64,000 nt of DNA from Cellulomonas hominis (GCF_901521055.1 NZ_CABEGA010000018.1:142732-206731), one strand, 5' to 3'; positions 40,888 through 51,208 are shown, numbered from the stretch's first letter. Notes: generated by a model from the letters alone, not told the origin. Translations and numbers: made by a program.

Positions 40888-41093
40888 AGTCGGTGCGCCC
40901 GGCGTCCGGGCGGACCGGGGCCCCGGGGGAAGGCCGCCCGGTGCGACACGCTGCGGGGACGTGCCGGACCGGCCATCCCGTGCCATCCTCGGGAGATGGG
41001 GTCCGCGGGGCCCGGTGCGACGTCGCACCGGGGGCTGAGGATCACGTACGTTTCATGCCCCTGCCTCCTGACAGTGACGAGAAGGTGACTCAC
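40888..41093. promoter_or_regulatory. mihF upstream region with a 22-bp palindrome and a repeated half site
   Basis: 41011-41032 is a perfect 22-bp palindrome centred on GACGTC. Its left arm CCCGGTGCGAC occurs again at 40937-40947, 74 bp upstream. A -10-like TACGTT lies at 41047-41052, 15 bases after the palindrome, and GAAGGT (41081-41086) precedes the mihF GTG. The palindrome would sit across the -35 region, the position of an operator. I see no open reading frame that deserves a call in this gap. Confidence 0.5.
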
Positions 41094-41405
41094 GTGGCAC
41101 TTCCGACTCTCACCCCCGAGCAGCGCGCCGCGGCCCTCGAGAAGGCCGCCGCCGCCCGCCAGGCACGTGCGGAGGTCAAGAACCGGCTCAAGTACTCCCA
41201 GGGCACGCTGTCCGAGGTGATCGCGCAGGGCCAGAAGGACGAGACGATCGGCAAGCTCAAGGTCCTGGCGCTGCTGGAGTCCCTGCCCGGAGTGGGTAAG
41301 GTCAAGGCGCGCCAGATCATCACCGAGATCGGGATCTCCGAGACCCGTCGCGTGCGCGGCCTCGGCCCGCACCAGGTGAAGGCGCTCGTCGACCGGTTCG
41401 GGTGA
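41094..41405 (+). CDS. mihF: Actinobacterial integration host factor MihF
   Basis: A 103-residue DNA-binding protein of the mycobacterial IHF type, unrelated to the HU/IHF fold of proteobacteria. It starts [20 protein letters not shown] and has [19 protein letters not shown], then the helix-two-turns-helix [20 protein letters not shown] and RVRGLG. It shapes the nucleoid and is essential in mycobacteria. GTG 41094 matches the family start; an ATG at 41055 in frame would add 13 unrelated residues. mihF-gmk-rpoZ is the conserved order. Confidence 0.95.
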   Translation: MALPTLTPEQRAAALEKAAAARQARAEVKNRLKYSQGTLSEVIAQGQKDETIGKLKVLALLESLPGVGKVKARQIITEIGISETRRVRGLGPHQVKALVDRFG

Positions 41406-41469
41406 ACCGGCCGCCGGTCCCGTCCCCGGCCCCGCGAGGGGCCGCACAACTCCAGGAGCACCGCACAGC

Positions 41470-42045
41470 ATGACGACGACGCGCGCCCGGCTGACCGTCC
41501 TCGCCGGACCGACCGCCGTCGGCAAGGGCACCGTGTCCGCCGACCTGCGCGCCCGGTACCCGCAGGTCTGGCTGTCGGTCTCGGCCACGACCCGGGCACC
41601 GCGGCCCGGGGAGGTCGACGGGGTGCACTACCACTTCGTGTCCGCCGAGGAGTTCGACGCGATGGTGGCGGGCGGTGAGCTGCTGGAGTGGGCGGTCGTG
41701 CACGGCCGCAACCGGTACGGCACCCCCCGGCGGCCGGTCGAGGAGCGCCTGGCCGCCGGGGAGCCCGCCCTGCTGGAGATCGACCTGCAGGGCGCGCGCC
41801 AGGTGCGCACGACCATGCCGGACGCGCAGTTCGTGTTCCTCGCGCCGCCGTCGATGGAGGAGCTGGTCCGCCGCCTGGTCGGGCGGGGGACCGAGGACGA
41901 GGAGGAGCGGGCACGCCGCCTCGCGACCGCGGAGGTCGAGATGGCCGCGGAGCCGGAGTTCGACCACGTGATCGTCAACGACGACGTGCGGCGCGCCACG
42001 GACGAGCTGGTCGCCCTGATGGGCTTGCCCGCCGCGGTAGACTGA
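41470..42045 (+). CDS. gmk: Guanylate kinase
   Basis: A 191-residue NMP kinase phosphorylating GMP to GDP. The P-loop is [10 protein letters not shown], the form found in actinobacteria. The GMP-binding segment [21 protein letters not shown] and [12 protein letters not shown] are typical. AGGAG about 12 bases before ATG 41470. It is separated from mihF by 64 bases and runs into the rpoZ promoter at its stop codon. Confidence 0.96.
   Translation: MTTTRARLTVLAGPTAVGKGTVSADLRARYPQVWLSVSATTRAPRPGEVDGVHYHFVSAEEFDAMVAGGELLEWAVVHGRNRYGTPRRPVEERLAAGEPALLEIDLQGARQVRTTMPDAQFVFLAPPSMEELVRRLVGRGTEDEEERARRLATAEVEMAAEPEFDHVIVNDDVRRATDELVALMGLPAAVD
42038..42043 (+). promoter_or_regulatory. -10 box TAGACT of rpoZ, inside the end of gmk
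   Basis: TAGACT overlaps the last codons of gmk (stop at 42043-42045). A start near 42050 gives rpoZ a leader of about 32 bases. Confidence 0.45.
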
Positions 42046-42081
42046 CCGGCAGTCCCCACCCTCACGACCTCGGGAGCCCTC

Positions 42082-42345
42082 GTGTCCGGAACCGTCGCCG
42101 AGCCCATCGGCATCACCGACCCGCCCATCGACCGTCTGCTGGAGCGCGCCGACTCCAAGTACGCGCTCGTCATCTACTCGGCCAAGCGCGCCCGGCAGAT
42201 CAACGCCTACTACTCGCAGCTCAACGAGGGGCTGCTCGAGTACGTCGGCCCGCTGGTCGAGACCCGCCCGCAGGAGAAGCCGCTGTCCATCGCGATGCGC
42301 GAGATCGACGCGGGCCTGCTGACGGTCACCGCGAACGAGGCCTGA
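42082..42345 (+). CDS. rpoZ: RNA polymerase omega subunit
   Basis: An 87-residue omega subunit that aids RNA polymerase assembly. It has [28 protein letters not shown] and the C-terminal [11 protein letters not shown], as in mycobacterial omega. GTG 42082 has GGGAG 12-16 bases upstream. Confidence 0.95.
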   Translation: MSGTVAEPIGITDPPIDRLLERADSKYALVIYSAKRARQINAYYSQLNEGLLEYVGPLVETRPQEKPLSIAMREIDAGLLTVTANEA

Positions 42346-42358
42346 GCCTCCCACCCCC

Positions 42359-43573
42359 GTGCGCATCGTCCTGGGCGTCGCCGGCGGCATCGCCGCGTAC
42401 AAGGCCGCCCACGTCCTGCGCCTGCTGACCGAGGCGGGGCACGACGTGCGCGTCGTGCCCACCCGGGCGGCCCTGGAGTTCGTCGGCCGTGCCACCTGGG
42501 AGGCCCTGTCGGGGCACCCGGTGACGCCCGAGGTGTTCGACGACGTCCCCGAGGTCGCGCACGTCCGCCTCGGGCGGCAGGCCGACCTCGTGGTCGTCGC
42601 CCCCGCCACGGCGGACCTCCTCGCGCGGGCCGCCTCCGGCCGGGCGGACGACCTGCTCGCCGCCACGCTGCTCACGGCGACGTGCCCGGTGCTGATGGCC
42701 CCGGCCATGCACACCGAGATGTGGCAGCACCCCGCGACGCGCGCGAACGTCGCGACGCTGCGCGAGCGCGGCGTGCACGTGCTCGACCCCGACTCCGGGC
42801 GACTGACCGGCGCGGACTCCGGCCCCGGCCGGCTGCCCGAGCCGGAGGCGATCGCCGCGGCCGCCCTCGCGCTGGTGGACCCGGAGGGCAAGCCGCGCCG
42901 GCAGGACCTGGCCGGCCGCACCGTCGTGGTCTCCGCCGGCGGCACCCGCGAGCCGCTCGACCCGGTCCGGTTCATCGGCAACCGGTCGTCCGGCAGGCAG
43001 GGCGTCGCGCTCGCGCGCACGGCCCTCGCCCGAGGGGCGCGCGTCACGCTCGTCGCCGCCAACCTCACGGTCCGCCCGCCCGCCGGGGTGCACGTCGTGC
43101 CCGTCGAGACGACCGCGCAGCTCCGCGACGCCGTCCGCTCCGCCGGGGCCGACGCGGACGTGGTGGTCATGGCCGCCGCCGTCGCCGACTTCCGGCCGGC
43201 CGTCGACCAGGCGCACAAGATCAAGAAGCAGCCGGACGGCGCCGTCGCGCCGCTGGAGCTGGTGCAGAACCCCGACGTGCTCGCCGAGCTGGTCACCGAC
43301 CCGGTGCGCCCCGGGCAGGTCGTGGTCGGGTTCGCGGCCGAGACGGGCGACGCGGACGCGGGCGTCCTGGAGCACGGCCGCGCGAAGGCCCGCCGCAAGG
43401 GCGCCGCGCTGCTCGCCGTGAACGCCGTGGGCGCCGGGCGGGGCTTCGGGACCGAGCACAACGCCGTGACCGTGCTGGACGCGCGCGGCGAGGTCGTCGC
43501 GACGGCCGAGGGCAGCAAGGACGCCGTCGCCGACGGGCTGTGGGACGCGGTCGTGGACCGCCTGCAGGGCTAG
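42359..43573 (+). CDS. coaBC: Bifunctional phosphopantothenoylcysteine decarboxylase / synthetase
   Basis: A 404-residue fused enzyme of coenzyme A synthesis. The CoaC half (about 1-190) is an FMN-dependent decarboxylase with VAGGIAAYKAAHVLRLL and the active-site APAMHTEMW. The CoaB half has VVVSAGGTREPLDPVRFIGN, RSSGRQGVALA and MAAAVADFRP. GTG 42359 starts 13 bases after the rpoZ stop with no strong SD, so it may depend on coupling. Confidence 0.96.
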   Translation: MRIVLGVAGGIAAYKAAHVLRLLTEAGHDVRVVPTRAALEFVGRATWEALSGHPVTPEVFDDVPEVAHVRLGRQADLVVVAPATADLLARAASGRADDLLAATLLTATCPVLMAPAMHTEMWQHPATRANVATLRERGVHVLDPDSGRLTGADSGPGRLPEPEAIAAAALALVDPEGKPRRQDLAGRTVVVSAGGTREPLDPVRFIGNRSSGRQGVALARTALARGARVTLVAANLTVRPPAGVHVVPVETTAQLRDAVRSAGADADVVVMAAAVADFRPAVDQAHKIKKQPDGAVAPLELVQNPDVLAELVTDPVRPGQVVVGFAAETGDADAGVLEHGRAKARRKGAALLAVNAVGAGRGFGTEHNAVTVLDARGEVVATAEGSKDAVADGLWDAVVDRLQG

Positions 43574-43587
43574 CCGTCCCGGGCCAG

Positions 43588-43593
43588 TAGCCT
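43588..43593 (+). promoter_or_regulatory. -10 box TAGCCT, leaderless metK promoter
   Basis: TAGCCT ends 6 bases before the metK ATG at 43600. No SD is present, which fits leaderless translation. Confidence 0.6.
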
Positions 43594-43599
43594 GAGCGC

Positions 43600-44808
43600 A
43601 TGACGATCGCCGACCTGCGCCTCTTCACGTCCGAGTCCGTCACCGAGGGGCACCCGGACAAGGTCTGCGACCAGATCTCCGACGCGATCCTCGACGCGAT
43701 CCTGGAGCAGGACCCGACGGCCCGCGTCGCGGTCGAGACGATGGTCACCACCGGCCTCGTGCACGTCGCCGGCGAGGTGACCACCAGCGCCTACGTCGAG
43801 ATCCCGCAGATCGTCCGCCAGGTCGTGCGCGGCATCGGCTACACCTCGTCCGACATCGGCTTCGACGGCGACTCCTGCGGCGTCTCCGTGTCGATCGGGC
43901 AGCAGTCCCCGGACATCGCGCAGGGCGTCGACAAGGCGCTGGAGTCCCGCCAGGACGCGGAGGACCACGACCCGCTGGACCTGCAGGGCGCCGGCGACCA
44001 GGGCCTGATGTTCGGCTACGCGTCGGACGACACGGACAGCCTGCTGCCGCTGCCGATCTGGCTGTCGCACCGCCTCGCGGAGCGCCTCGCGCTGGTCCGC
44101 AAGGAGGGCGTGGTCCCGGACCTGCGCCCCGACGGCAAGACGCAGGTGACGGTGGGCTACGAGGGCGACCGCGCGGTGCGGCTGGACACGGTCGTCCTGT
44201 CGACGCAGCACGGCCCCGGCGTGCACCTGGAGTCCGAGCTCGCCCCGGCGATCGCCGAGCACGTCGTCACGCCGGTCCTCGCGGACGCGGGGCTGGACCT
44301 CGACGTCAGCGACTACCGCCTGCTGGTGAACCCGACCGGGCAGTTCGTGGTCGGCGGTCCCCAGGGCGACGCGGGCCTGACCGGGCGGAAGATCATCGTC
44401 GACACCTACGGCGGCATGGCGCGCCACGGCGGCGGCGCGTTCTCCGGCAAGGACCCGTCGAAGGTCGACCGCTCCGCCGCGTACGCGATGCGCTGGGTCG
44501 CGAAGAACGTCGTCGCCGCGGGGCTGGCCCGCCGCTGCGAGGTGCAGGTCGCCTACGCGATCGGCAAGGCGCACCCCGTCGGCCTGTACGTCGAGACCTT
44601 CGGCACCGAGACCGTGCCCGTCGACCGGCTGACCGCCGCGATCCGCGAGGTGTTCGACCTGCGGCCCGCCGCGATCATCCGCGACCTGGACCTGCTGCGG
44701 CCGATCTACCAGCGCACCGCGGCGTACGGGCACTTCGGCCGGCCGCTGCCCGAGTTCACGTGGGAGCGCACCGACCGCGTCGACGCCCTGCGCGCCGCGC
44801 TGTCCTGA
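43600..44808 (+). CDS. metK: S-adenosylmethionine synthetase
   Basis: A 402-residue tetrameric enzyme making SAM from Met and [33 protein letters not shown] and [20 protein letters not shown] are the signatures. The length is normal. No SAM riboswitch precedes it; the gap to coaBC is 26 bases and carries a leaderless promoter. Confidence 0.98.
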   Translation: MTIADLRLFTSESVTEGHPDKVCDQISDAILDAILEQDPTARVAVETMVTTGLVHVAGEVTTSAYVEIPQIVRQVVRGIGYTSSDIGFDGDSCGVSVSIGQQSPDIAQGVDKALESRQDAEDHDPLDLQGAGDQGLMFGYASDDTDSLLPLPIWLSHRLAERLALVRKEGVVPDLRPDGKTQVTVGYEGDRAVRLDTVVLSTQHGPGVHLESELAPAIAEHVVTPVLADAGLDLDVSDYRLLVNPTGQFVVGGPQGDAGLTGRKIIVDTYGGMARHGGGAFSGKDPSKVDRSAAYAMRWVAKNVVAAGLARRCEVQVAYAIGKAHPVGLYVETFGTETVPVDRLTAAIREVFDLRPAAIIRDLDLLRPIYQRTAAYGHFGRPLPEFTWERTDRVDALRAALS

Positions 44809-44829
44809 CCGGGGCACGTCGATGACGGG

Positions 44830-47046
44830 GTGGCGCCCGTGACGTCCGGGCGCACGGGGAGCGCTGAGGGCACGGCGAGCCCGGGCACCCCCGAGCAGCC
44901 GACGCTGCTGGGGCTCGACGTCCCCGCGCGTCCCCGGCGGCGCGCCCGCGCCCGGGACGTCGACGTCGAGCCCGCCGCCGACCTGCCGGTGGCGCGGGTC
45001 GCCGTGGAGCTGTCGCCCCCGCACCTGGACCGGCCGTTCGAGTACCTGGTCCCGGCGACGCTCGCGGACGACGCGCTCCCCGGGACGCGCGTGAAGGTGC
45101 GGTTCGGCGCGCAGGACGTCGACGGCTACGTCCTGGAGCGCGTCGCCGAGGCGGACCACGACGGCGCCCTCGTCCCGCTGCGCCGCGTCGTCTCGGCGGA
45201 GCCGGTGCTGACGCCCGCCGTCACCCGGCTCGCGCGCGCCGTCGCCGACCGGTACGCGGGGACCCTCGCGGACGTGCTGCGCCTGGCCGTCCCGCCGCGG
45301 CACGCGCGGACGGAGGGAGAGGTCCCGGCAGCCGGGGACGCCCCCGCGGCCGGCGCCGCCGGCCCGGCCGCGGCCGGCCCGGCCGGTGCCCCCGGTGAGC
45401 TGTCGGGCGCCGCGTGGGCGCCGTACCGCGGTGGCGCCGCCTTCCTCGCGCACCTCGCCGCCGGCGGGTCGCCCCGCGCCGCGTGGTCCGCGCTGCCCGG
45501 CGGACCGGGGGAGCGGTGGCCGGACGCCGTCGCGCAGGCGGTCGCGGCGACGCTCGTCTCGGGCCGGGGCGCGCTGGTCGTGGTCCCCGACGCGCGCGAC
45601 GTGGACCGGGTGTGCGCGGCGCTGGACGCCGCCGGGGTGCCCGCGTGGAGCCCGGACGTCACCGACGCCTCGCACGTGCGCCTCATGGCCGACGACGGCC
45701 CGTCGAAGCGGTACCGGGCCTACCTCGCCGCGCTGCGCGGGCACGCCCGCGTGGTCGTGGGCACCCGCGCCGCGGCGTTCGCCCCCGTGCGGGACCTCGG
45801 GCTGGCGGTGTGCTGGGACGACGGCGACGACCTGCACGCCGAGCCCCGTGCGCCGTACCCGCACGTCCGGGAGGTGCTGGGGCTGCGGGCCGAGACGGAG
45901 GGCTGCGGGCTGCTCCTCGCGGCGCACAGCCGGTCGGTGGAGGTGCAGGCCCTGGTCGCGTCCGGCTGGGTGCGGCCCGTCGCCGCCGACCGGGACGTGG
46001 TGCGGGCGCGGACGCCGCGGGTGCGCGCGCTGACCAGCGTCGAGCTGGCGCGGGAGGGTGCCGCGGCCGCCGCCCGGCTGCCCGGCGAGGCGTGGCGCAC
46101 GATCCGCGACCGGCTCGCCGACGGCCCGGTGCTCGTGCAGGTGCCGCGCGCGGGGTACCTGCCGGCCGTGGCCTGCGCCCGGTGCCGCGAGGTCGCGCGC
46201 TGCACCCACTGCCACGGGCCCCTGCAGCTGCACTCCGGCGACGCGACCGCCCAGTGCGGCTGGTGCGGACGCCTCGCGACGCAGTGGCGCTGCGACGCCT
46301 GCGGCAACGGCACGTTCCGGTCGGTGGCCGTGGGGTCGGACCGGACGGCCGAGGAGCTGGGCCGCGCGTTCCCGGGCGCGACCGTGCGCACGTCCGGCGC
46401 CCGCTCGTCCGGCGGCGTGCTCGCCGAGGTCCCGGACCGGCCCGCGCTGGTGGTGTCCACGATCGGCGCCGAGCCGGTCGCCGCGGGCGGCTACGCGGCC
46501 GCGGTGCTGCTCGACGCGGCCGTGACGACCGGCTCCACGTCGCTGCGCGCCACGGAGGACGCGCTGCGCCGGTGGCTGACCGCCGCGGCGCTGGTGCGGT
46601 CCTCCCGGGACGGCGGCGTCGTGCTGCTGGTGGGCGACGGCGCGGAACGCCCGACCCAGGCCCTGGTGCGCTGGGACCCCGTCGGCCTCGCGGAGCGCGA
46701 GCTCGCCGAGCGCACCGAGGTCCGGCTGCCCCCGGCCGTCCGTGTCGCGGAGCTCACCGGCACGCGCGAGGTGGTGGCCGCCGTGCTCGCGCGCGTCGAG
46801 CTCCCGCCCGGGTCGGACGTGCTGGGGCCCGTGCCGGTGCCGGAGCCGCTGGCGCACGGGTCCGGCACGCACGGGTCGGTCGCGATGCAGGACTCGCTCG
46901 ACCCGCCCGTGCGCGCGCTCGTGCGGGTGCCCGTCGCCGACGGCCGGGCGCTCGCCCGGTCGCTGGCGGCGTCCCTGGCCGTGCGCAGCGCCCGCCGTGA
47001 GGGCGGCTCGCTGCGCGTGCGGCTCGACCCCGAGGAGATGCTGTGA
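44830..47046 (+). CDS. priA: PriA-like primosomal protein lacking helicase motifs
   Basis: A 738-residue PriA homologue. The DNA-binding N-domain ([21 protein letters not shown]) and the zinc-binding cysteine cluster ([13 protein letters not shown], then CGWCGR and CDAC) are kept. The Walker A site, GVTGSGKT in true PriA, is replaced by a Gly/Pro stretch near 225-232. The DEEH box is replaced by DDGDDLH. This loss is known for actinobacterial PriA and implies replication restart without PriA unwinding. GTG 44830 and 44839 are both possible; the first 45 residues are low-complexity. Confidence 0.88.
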   Translation: MAPVTSGRTGSAEGTASPGTPEQPTLLGLDVPARPRRRARARDVDVEPAADLPVARVAVELSPPHLDRPFEYLVPATLADDALPGTRVKVRFGAQDVDGYVLERVAEADHDGALVPLRRVVSAEPVLTPAVTRLARAVADRYAGTLADVLRLAVPPRHARTEGEVPAAGDAPAAGAAGPAAAGPAGAPGELSGAAWAPYRGGAAFLAHLAAGGSPRAAWSALPGGPGERWPDAVAQAVAATLVSGRGALVVVPDARDVDRVCAALDAAGVPAWSPDVTDASHVRLMADDGPSKRYRAYLAALRGHARVVVGTRAAAFAPVRDLGLAVCWDDGDDLHAEPRAPYPHVREVLGLRAETEGCGLLLAAHSRSVEVQALVASGWVRPVAADRDVVRARTPRVRALTSVELAREGAAAAARLPGEAWRTIRDRLADGPVLVQVPRAGYLPAVACARCREVARCTHCHGPLQLHSGDATAQCGWCGRLATQWRCDACGNGTFRSVAVGSDRTAEELGRAFPGATVRTSGARSSGGVLAEVPDRPALVVSTIGAEPVAAGGYAAAVLLDAAVTTGSTSLRATEDALRRWLTAAALVRSSRDGGVVLLVGDGAERPTQALVRWDPVGLAERELAERTEVRLPPAVRVAELTGTREVVAAVLARVELPPGSDVLGPVPVPEPLAHGSGTHGSVAMQDSLDPPVRALVRVPVADGRALARSLAASLAVRSARREGGSLRVRLDPEEML

Positions 47047-47675
47047 CCGACCGGCCCGACTCCGCCGTGGACGCCGTCGTGTTCGACCTGGGCAACGTGC
47101 TCGTGCACTGGGACCCCGTGCTGCCCTTCGCGGGCCGGCTCCCCGACGACGCGGTGCGGCAGTTCTTCGCGGACGTCGACTTCCCGGCGCTCAACCACCG
47201 GCAGGACGCGGGCCGCCCCTGGAGCGAGGCCCGCGCCGAGGTCGCCGCCCGGCACCCGGAGCACGCCGCGACCCTGGACCTGTACGTCGAGCGGTTCGCC
47301 GACTCGCTGCCCGGGCCGGTGCCGGGCAGCGCCGCGGTGGTCGACGACCTGCGCGCCGCCGGGGTGCGGGTGCTGGGCCTGACCAACTGGTCGGCGGAGA
47401 CGTTCCACCACGCGGTGCCGGCCGCGCCGGTCATCGGCCGCCTGGAAGCGGTCGTGGTGTCCGGGCAGGAGGGCGTCGCCAAGCCCGACCCGCGGATCTT
47501 CCGGCTCATCGCCCAGCGGCACCGGCTCGACCCCGCGCGCACGCTGTTCACCGACGACAGCCCCGCCAACGTCGCGGCCGCCGCGGCCGAGGGGTTCCAG
47601 GCGGTGCTGTTCACCGGCGCCGCGGAGCTGCGCACCGACCTGGTGGCGCGCGGCGCGCTGCCGGCGACCGCCTAG
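47043..47675 (+). CDS. HAD-superfamily hydrolase
   Basis: A 210-residue haloacid-dehalogenase-type phosphatase. Motif I is [13 protein letters not shown] (nucleophile Asp, with Asn/Val in place of the usual DGT). Motif II is GLTNWS, and the later motifs are [10 protein letters not shown] (Lys) and [10 protein letters not shown] (acidic pair). These fit the YihX/epoxide-hydrolase-like HAD subgroup, which dephosphorylates sugar phosphates. GTG 47043 overlaps the priA stop by 4 bases. Confidence 0.88.
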   Translation: MTDRPDSAVDAVVFDLGNVLVHWDPVLPFAGRLPDDAVRQFFADVDFPALNHRQDAGRPWSEARAEVAARHPEHAATLDLYVERFADSLPGPVPGSAAVVDDLRAAGVRVLGLTNWSAETFHHAVPAAPVIGRLEAVVVSGQEGVAKPDPRIFRLIAQRHRLDPARTLFTDDSPANVAAAAAEGFQAVLFTGAAELRTDLVARGALPATA

Positions 47676-47678
47676 GAT
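47673..47678 (+). promoter_or_regulatory. -10 box TAGGAT, leaderless fmt promoter
   Basis: TAGGAT begins inside the stop codon of the preceding gene and ends 8 bases before the fmt ATG at 47687. Confidence 0.55.
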
Positions 47679-47686
47679 CGGTGCCC

Positions 47687-48634
47687 ATGCGCCTGCTCTT
47701 CGCCGGGACGCCCGCGGTGGCGCTGCCGTCGCTCGACGCCCTGCTCGCCTCCCGCCACGAGGTCGTCGCCGTCCTCACCCGACCCGACGCCCGTGCCGGT
47801 CGCGGCCGCACGCTGACGCCCAGCCCCGTGAAGGAGCGCGCCCTGGAGGCGGGGATCGAGGTGCTGACGCCGGTGACGCTGCGGGACGAGGAGCTCCAGG
47901 CCCGGCTCGCCGAGATCGCCCCGGACGCGGCGCCCGTCGTCGCCTACGGGAACCTGGTGCCGCCCGCGGTGCTGGACCTGCCGCGGCACGGCTGGGTCAA
48001 CCTGCACTTCTCCCTGCTGCCCGCGTGGCGGGGGGCCGCGCCGGTGCAGCACGCGATCATCGCCGGCGACGAGGTGACCGGGGCGAGCACCTTCCGCCTG
48101 GAGGCCGGGCTCGACACCGGGCCGGTGTTCGGCACCCTGACCGAGACGATCCGTCCGACCGACACCTCCGGCGACCTGCTCGGCCGGCTCGCCGACGCGG
48201 GCGCCGGGCTCCTGGTGCAGACGCTGGACGCGCTGGAGGACGGCATCCTCGCGCCGGTCGCGCAGCCGGCCGACGGCGTCAGCCTGGCCCCGCGCCTCAG
48301 CACCGAGGACGCCCGGGTGCGCTGGCGGCACCCCGCGATGGCCGTCGACCGGCGGGTCCGCGGCTGCACGCCCGCGCCCGGTGCGTGGACGACGCTGCCC
48401 GACGGCGCCCGGCTCGGGCTCGGCCCCGTGCGGCTCGCCCCCGAGGTCACCGACCTCGCGGCGGGCGAGGTGCGCGTGGGACGCGGCGAGGTGCTGGTCG
48501 GCACGGGCACCCACGCGGTGCGCCTGGGCGAGGTGCGGCCGGCCGGCAAGCGGGCGATGCCCGCGACCGACTGGGCACGCGGGGCGCGCCTCGAGGCCGG
48601 CACCGTGCTCGACGCCGAGCAGGTGCCGGCGTGA
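47687..48634 (+). CDS. fmt: Methionyl-tRNA formyltransferase
   Basis: A 315-residue enzyme that formylates initiator Met-tRNA with 10-formyl-THF. It has [20 protein letters not shown], the catalytic Asn-His-Asp set ([19 protein letters not shown] and LDTGPV) and the C-terminal OB-like domain. An active fmt fits the leaderless genes around it, since leaderless mRNAs rely on formylated initiator tRNA and 70S initiation. It overlaps rsmB by 4 bases. Confidence 0.96.
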   Translation: MRLLFAGTPAVALPSLDALLASRHEVVAVLTRPDARAGRGRTLTPSPVKERALEAGIEVLTPVTLRDEELQARLAEIAPDAAPVVAYGNLVPPAVLDLPRHGWVNLHFSLLPAWRGAAPVQHAIIAGDEVTGASTFRLEAGLDTGPVFGTLTETIRPTDTSGDLLGRLADAGAGLLVQTLDALEDGILAPVAQPADGVSLAPRLSTEDARVRWRHPAMAVDRRVRGCTPAPGAWTTLPDGARLGLGPVRLAPEVTDLAAGEVRVGRGEVLVGTGTHAVRLGEVRPAGKRAMPATDWARGARLEAGTVLDAEQVPA

Positions 48635-50196
48635 CCGGGCGCCGGCCGGACGGGCCGCGCGCGGCGGGCTCGGGGCAGGGCGGGTCGGGGCAGGGCGGTT
48701 CCGGCCAGGGGAGGTCCGGCGGGTCCGGCCAGGGCGGCCGGCGCGGGCCTCGCGCCCGCACCGCTGCCGCCCCCGCCCAGCGTCGTCGCTCCGGGGACCC
48801 GGCGCGCACCGCGGCGTACGACGTGCTGCGCACGGTCGACGAGTCCGACGCCTACGCCAACCTGGTCCTGCCGCCGCTGCTCCGCGAGCGCGGCATCCGC
48901 GGGCGGGACGCCGGGTTCGCCACCGAGCTGGCCTACGGGGCCCTGCGCCTGCGCGGCCGGTACGACGCGATCGTCGAGCAGTGCGCGGGCCGGCCGCTGG
49001 CCCAGATCGACCCGCCCGTGCTCGACGCCCTGCGGCTGGGGGCGCACCAGCTGCTGGGCATGCGGGTGCCGCCGCACGCGGCCGTCTCCGAGTCGGTGGC
49101 GCTCGTCCGGGAGCAGGTCGGTGCGGGCCCGGCGCAGTTCACCAACGCCGTGCTGCGGGCCGTGTCGAAGGAGCCGCTGGACGTCTGGCTGACCCGCATC
49201 GGCGACGCCGCCGACCCCGCGGGCACGGACGAGGTCGCCCGGCTGTCGGTCGTCGAGAGCCACCCCGCCTGGGTCACCCGCGCGATGCGGGAGGCCCTGG
49301 TCGGGCACGGCCGGCCCGCCGCCGAGCTGCCCGCCGCGCTCGCCGCCGACAACGAGGCGCCGCGCGTCTCGCTGGTCGCCCGGCCCGGGCTGGCCGACCG
49401 CGACGAGCTGCTGCACGCCGCCGGCCCCGACGCGGAGCCGGGGCGGTGGGCGCCGACCGCCGTGACGCTCGCCGGTGGCGGCGACCCCGCCGGGCTGGCG
49501 GCGGTCCGCGCCGGACGCGCCGGGGTGCAGGACGAGGGCAGCCAGATCGTGGCGCTCGCACTCGCCGCCGCGCCGCTGGACGGTCCCGACGCCCGGTGGC
49601 TGGACCTGTGCGCCGGACCCGGTGGCAAGGCCGCCCTGCTCGCCGCGCTGGCGGGGGAGCGCGGTGCCCGGCTGGTGGCCAACGAGGTCCAGCCGCACCG
49701 CGCCCGGCTCGTGCGGCAGGCCCTCGCCGCCGCGCCGGACGGGTCGGTCGAGGACGTGCGGGTCGGGGACGGTCGCGAGGTCGGCGACGACGAGCCCGGC
49801 GGGTACGACCGCGTGCTGCTCGACGCGCCGTGCACCGGGCTCGGCGCCCTGCGGCGGCGTCCGGAGTCGCGGTGGCGGCGGACCCCCTCCGACCTCGCGG
49901 CGCTCGGCGCCCTGCAGCGGGACCTGCTGGCGTCCGCGATCCGGGCCGTGCGGCCGGGGGGCGTCGTGGCCTACGTGACGTGCTCGCCCGTGCTCGCCGA
50001 GACCCGGCTGGCGGTGCTGGACGCCCGGCGCGCGGCCCAGAAGGCCGGTCTGTCGGTCGAGGTCGTCGACGCACCGGCGGTCCTGCACGGCATCGCGCCG
50101 GGGCTCGACCTGCCGGACCGCGAGGACGCGCAGCTCTGGCCGCACGTGCACGGGACCGACGCGATGCACCTCACGCTGCTGCGCCGGACGTCCTGA
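48631..50196 (+). CDS. rsmB: 16S rRNA cytosine-C5 methyltransferase RsmB
   Basis: A 521-residue rRNA m5C methyltransferase. The first 45 or so residues are a Gly/Ser/Gln repeat ([15 protein letters not shown]) encoded by a near-repetitive DNA tract (about 48670-48740). A NusB-like RNA-binding domain follows (about 60-200), then the SAM-binding domain with [16 protein letters not shown]. Catalytic cysteines are Cys401 ([15 protein letters not shown]) and Cys451 (YVTCSPV). GTG 48631 overlaps fmt; fmt-rsmB is a widespread pair. Confidence 0.95.
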   Translation: MTGRRPDGPRAAGSGQGGSGQGGSGQGRSGGSGQGGRRGPRARTAAAPAQRRRSGDPARTAAYDVLRTVDESDAYANLVLPPLLRERGIRGRDAGFATELAYGALRLRGRYDAIVEQCAGRPLAQIDPPVLDALRLGAHQLLGMRVPPHAAVSESVALVREQVGAGPAQFTNAVLRAVSKEPLDVWLTRIGDAADPAGTDEVARLSVVESHPAWVTRAMREALVGHGRPAAELPAALAADNEAPRVSLVARPGLADRDELLHAAGPDAEPGRWAPTAVTLAGGGDPAGLAAVRAGRAGVQDEGSQIVALALAAAPLDGPDARWLDLCAGPGGKAALLAALAGERGARLVANEVQPHRARLVRQALAAAPDGSVEDVRVGDGREVGDDEPGGYDRVLLDAPCTGLGALRRRPESRWRRTPSDLAALGALQRDLLASAIRAVRPGGVVAYVTCSPVLAETRLAVLDARRAAQKAGLSVEVVDAPAVLHGIAPGLDLPDREDAQLWPHVHGTDAMHLTLLRRTS

Positions 50197-50230
50197 CCCG
50201 TCGCACCCGTCGCACCCGTCGCACCCGTCC
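50197..50230. repeat. 9-bp tandem repeat CCCGTCGCA after rsmB
   Basis: Three exact copies of CCCGTCGCA (50197-50223) plus a partial fourth, beginning right after the rsmB stop. It fills half of the 71-base gap before rpe; the rpe promoter lies beyond it. The origin is probably replication slippage. Confidence 0.75.
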
Positions 50231-50255
50231 ACCCGGCGGGCCGCGCGCACGCCGA

Positions 50256-50261
50256 TACGCT
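50256..50261 (+). promoter_or_regulatory. -10 box TACGCT, leaderless rpe promoter
   Basis: TACGCT ends 6 bases before the rpe GTG at 50268. No SD. Confidence 0.6.
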
Positions 50262-50267
50262 GGACGC

Positions 50268-50936
50268 GTGCCCGCACTGATCAGCCCCAGCATCCTGTCC
50301 GCCGACTTCGCGAACCTCGAGCGCGACCTGCACCGGATCAGCCGGGCGGACTACGCGCACGTGGACGTGATGGACAACCACTTCGTCCCGAACCTCACGC
50401 TCGGGCTCCCGGTCGTGCGGCGGATCATCGAGGTCGCCCCGGTGCCGGTCGACGTGCACCTGATGATCGAGGACGCCGACCGCTGGGCCGTCGAGTACGC
50501 GCACGCCGGCGCCGCGTCGGTCACGTTCCACGCCGAGGCCGCGCAGGCGGCGGTGCGCCTGGCCCGGGAGATCCGGTCCGCGGGCGCCCGCGCGTCGATC
50601 GCGCTGCGCCCCGCCACGCCCGTCGAGCCGCTGCTCGACCTGCTGCCCGAGTTCGACATGGTGCTGGTCATGACCGTCGAGCCCGGCTTCGGCGGCCAGG
50701 CGTTCATCGACGGCACGCTGCCGAAGATCCGCCGGCTGCGGGCCGCGATCGACGAGCAGGGCGCGGCCACCTGGATCCAGGTCGACGGCGGGGTGTCCCG
50801 CTCGACCATCGCGACGGTCGCGGACGCGGGGGCCAACGTGTTCGTCGCCGGTTCCGCCGTCTACGGGGCGGCGGACGTCGGCGCGGAGATCGACGCGCTG
50901 CGCGGCCTGGCAGACGAGGCGATCGCCGGGCGCTGA
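50268..50936 (+). CDS. rpe: Ribulose-phosphate 3-epimerase
   Basis: A 222-residue TIM-barrel epimerase linking ribulose 5-phosphate and xylulose 5-phosphate. It has [33 protein letters not shown] (metal His/Asp), [25 protein letters not shown] and QVDGGVS. The length is normal. rpe before the riboflavin operon is common in actinobacteria; ribulose 5-phosphate is also a riboflavin precursor. Confidence 0.97.
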   Translation: MPALISPSILSADFANLERDLHRISRADYAHVDVMDNHFVPNLTLGLPVVRRIIEVAPVPVDVHLMIEDADRWAVEYAHAGAASVTFHAEAAQAAVRLAREIRSAGARASIALRPATPVEPLLDLLPEFDMVLVMTVEPGFGGQAFIDGTLPKIRRLRAAIDEQGAATWIQVDGGVSRSTIATVADAGANVFVAGSAVYGAADVGAEIDALRGLADEAIAGR

Positions 50937-50985
50937 TCGCCGGCGGGAATGAGCCGTGTGGCATCATCGTTGCCCAGAACACACA

Positions 50986-51114
50986 CACGTGCTCCGGGGT
51001 CGGTGCAATTCCGAGCCGGCGGTGACAGTCCGCGACCCGCAAGCGCCTCTGGCGCGAGCGGTTGACCTGGTGGAACTCCAGGACCGACGGTGAAAGTCCG
51101 GATGGGAGGAGACG
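50986..51114 (+). promoter_or_regulatory. FMN riboswitch (RFN element)
   Basis: All conserved parts of the RFN aptamer are present. GGTGCAATTCCGAGCCGGCGG at 51002-51022 (slightly off the consensus GGTGAAATTCC) leads to GACAGTCCGCGACCC. A variable stem follows, then CTGGTGGAACTCCAGGACCG and GACGGTGAAAGTCCGGATGG (51087-51106). ACGT near 50987 can pair with ACGT at 51112-51115 to close P1. It senses FMN and controls ribD-ribE-ribBA-ribH and the pnuC-like gene. Confidence 0.95.
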
Positions 51115-51117
51115 TGG

Positions 51118-51208
51118 CGGTGCGTCCGGCGCAGGCCGGGGGCACCGTGGTCGTCGTGCACCCGCGCGCCGCCTGCCACCCCGGAGCCTGACGGGCCGGA
51201 GGGGTGCA
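51118..51208 (+). promoter_or_regulatory. Expression platform of the FMN riboswitch
   Basis: Right after the aptamer, CGGTGC (51118-51123) can pair with GCACCG (51142-51147), with a nested CCGGC/GCCGG stem. Further on, TGCACCC (51157-51163) is complementary to GGGTGCA (51202-51208), which overlaps the SD region GGAGGGG (51198-51204) of ribD. GGTGC (51119-51123) could instead pair with GCACC at 51158-51162, excluding the SD-masking stem. No T run is present, so control of translation is more likely than termination. Confidence 0.55.

Noticed and set aside
41055..41405. An earlier ATG (41055) as the start of mihF
   Set aside because: It would begin only 2 bases after the -10 candidate, ahead of any transcript start, and adds residues absent from the family. 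GTG 41094 has a proper SD.
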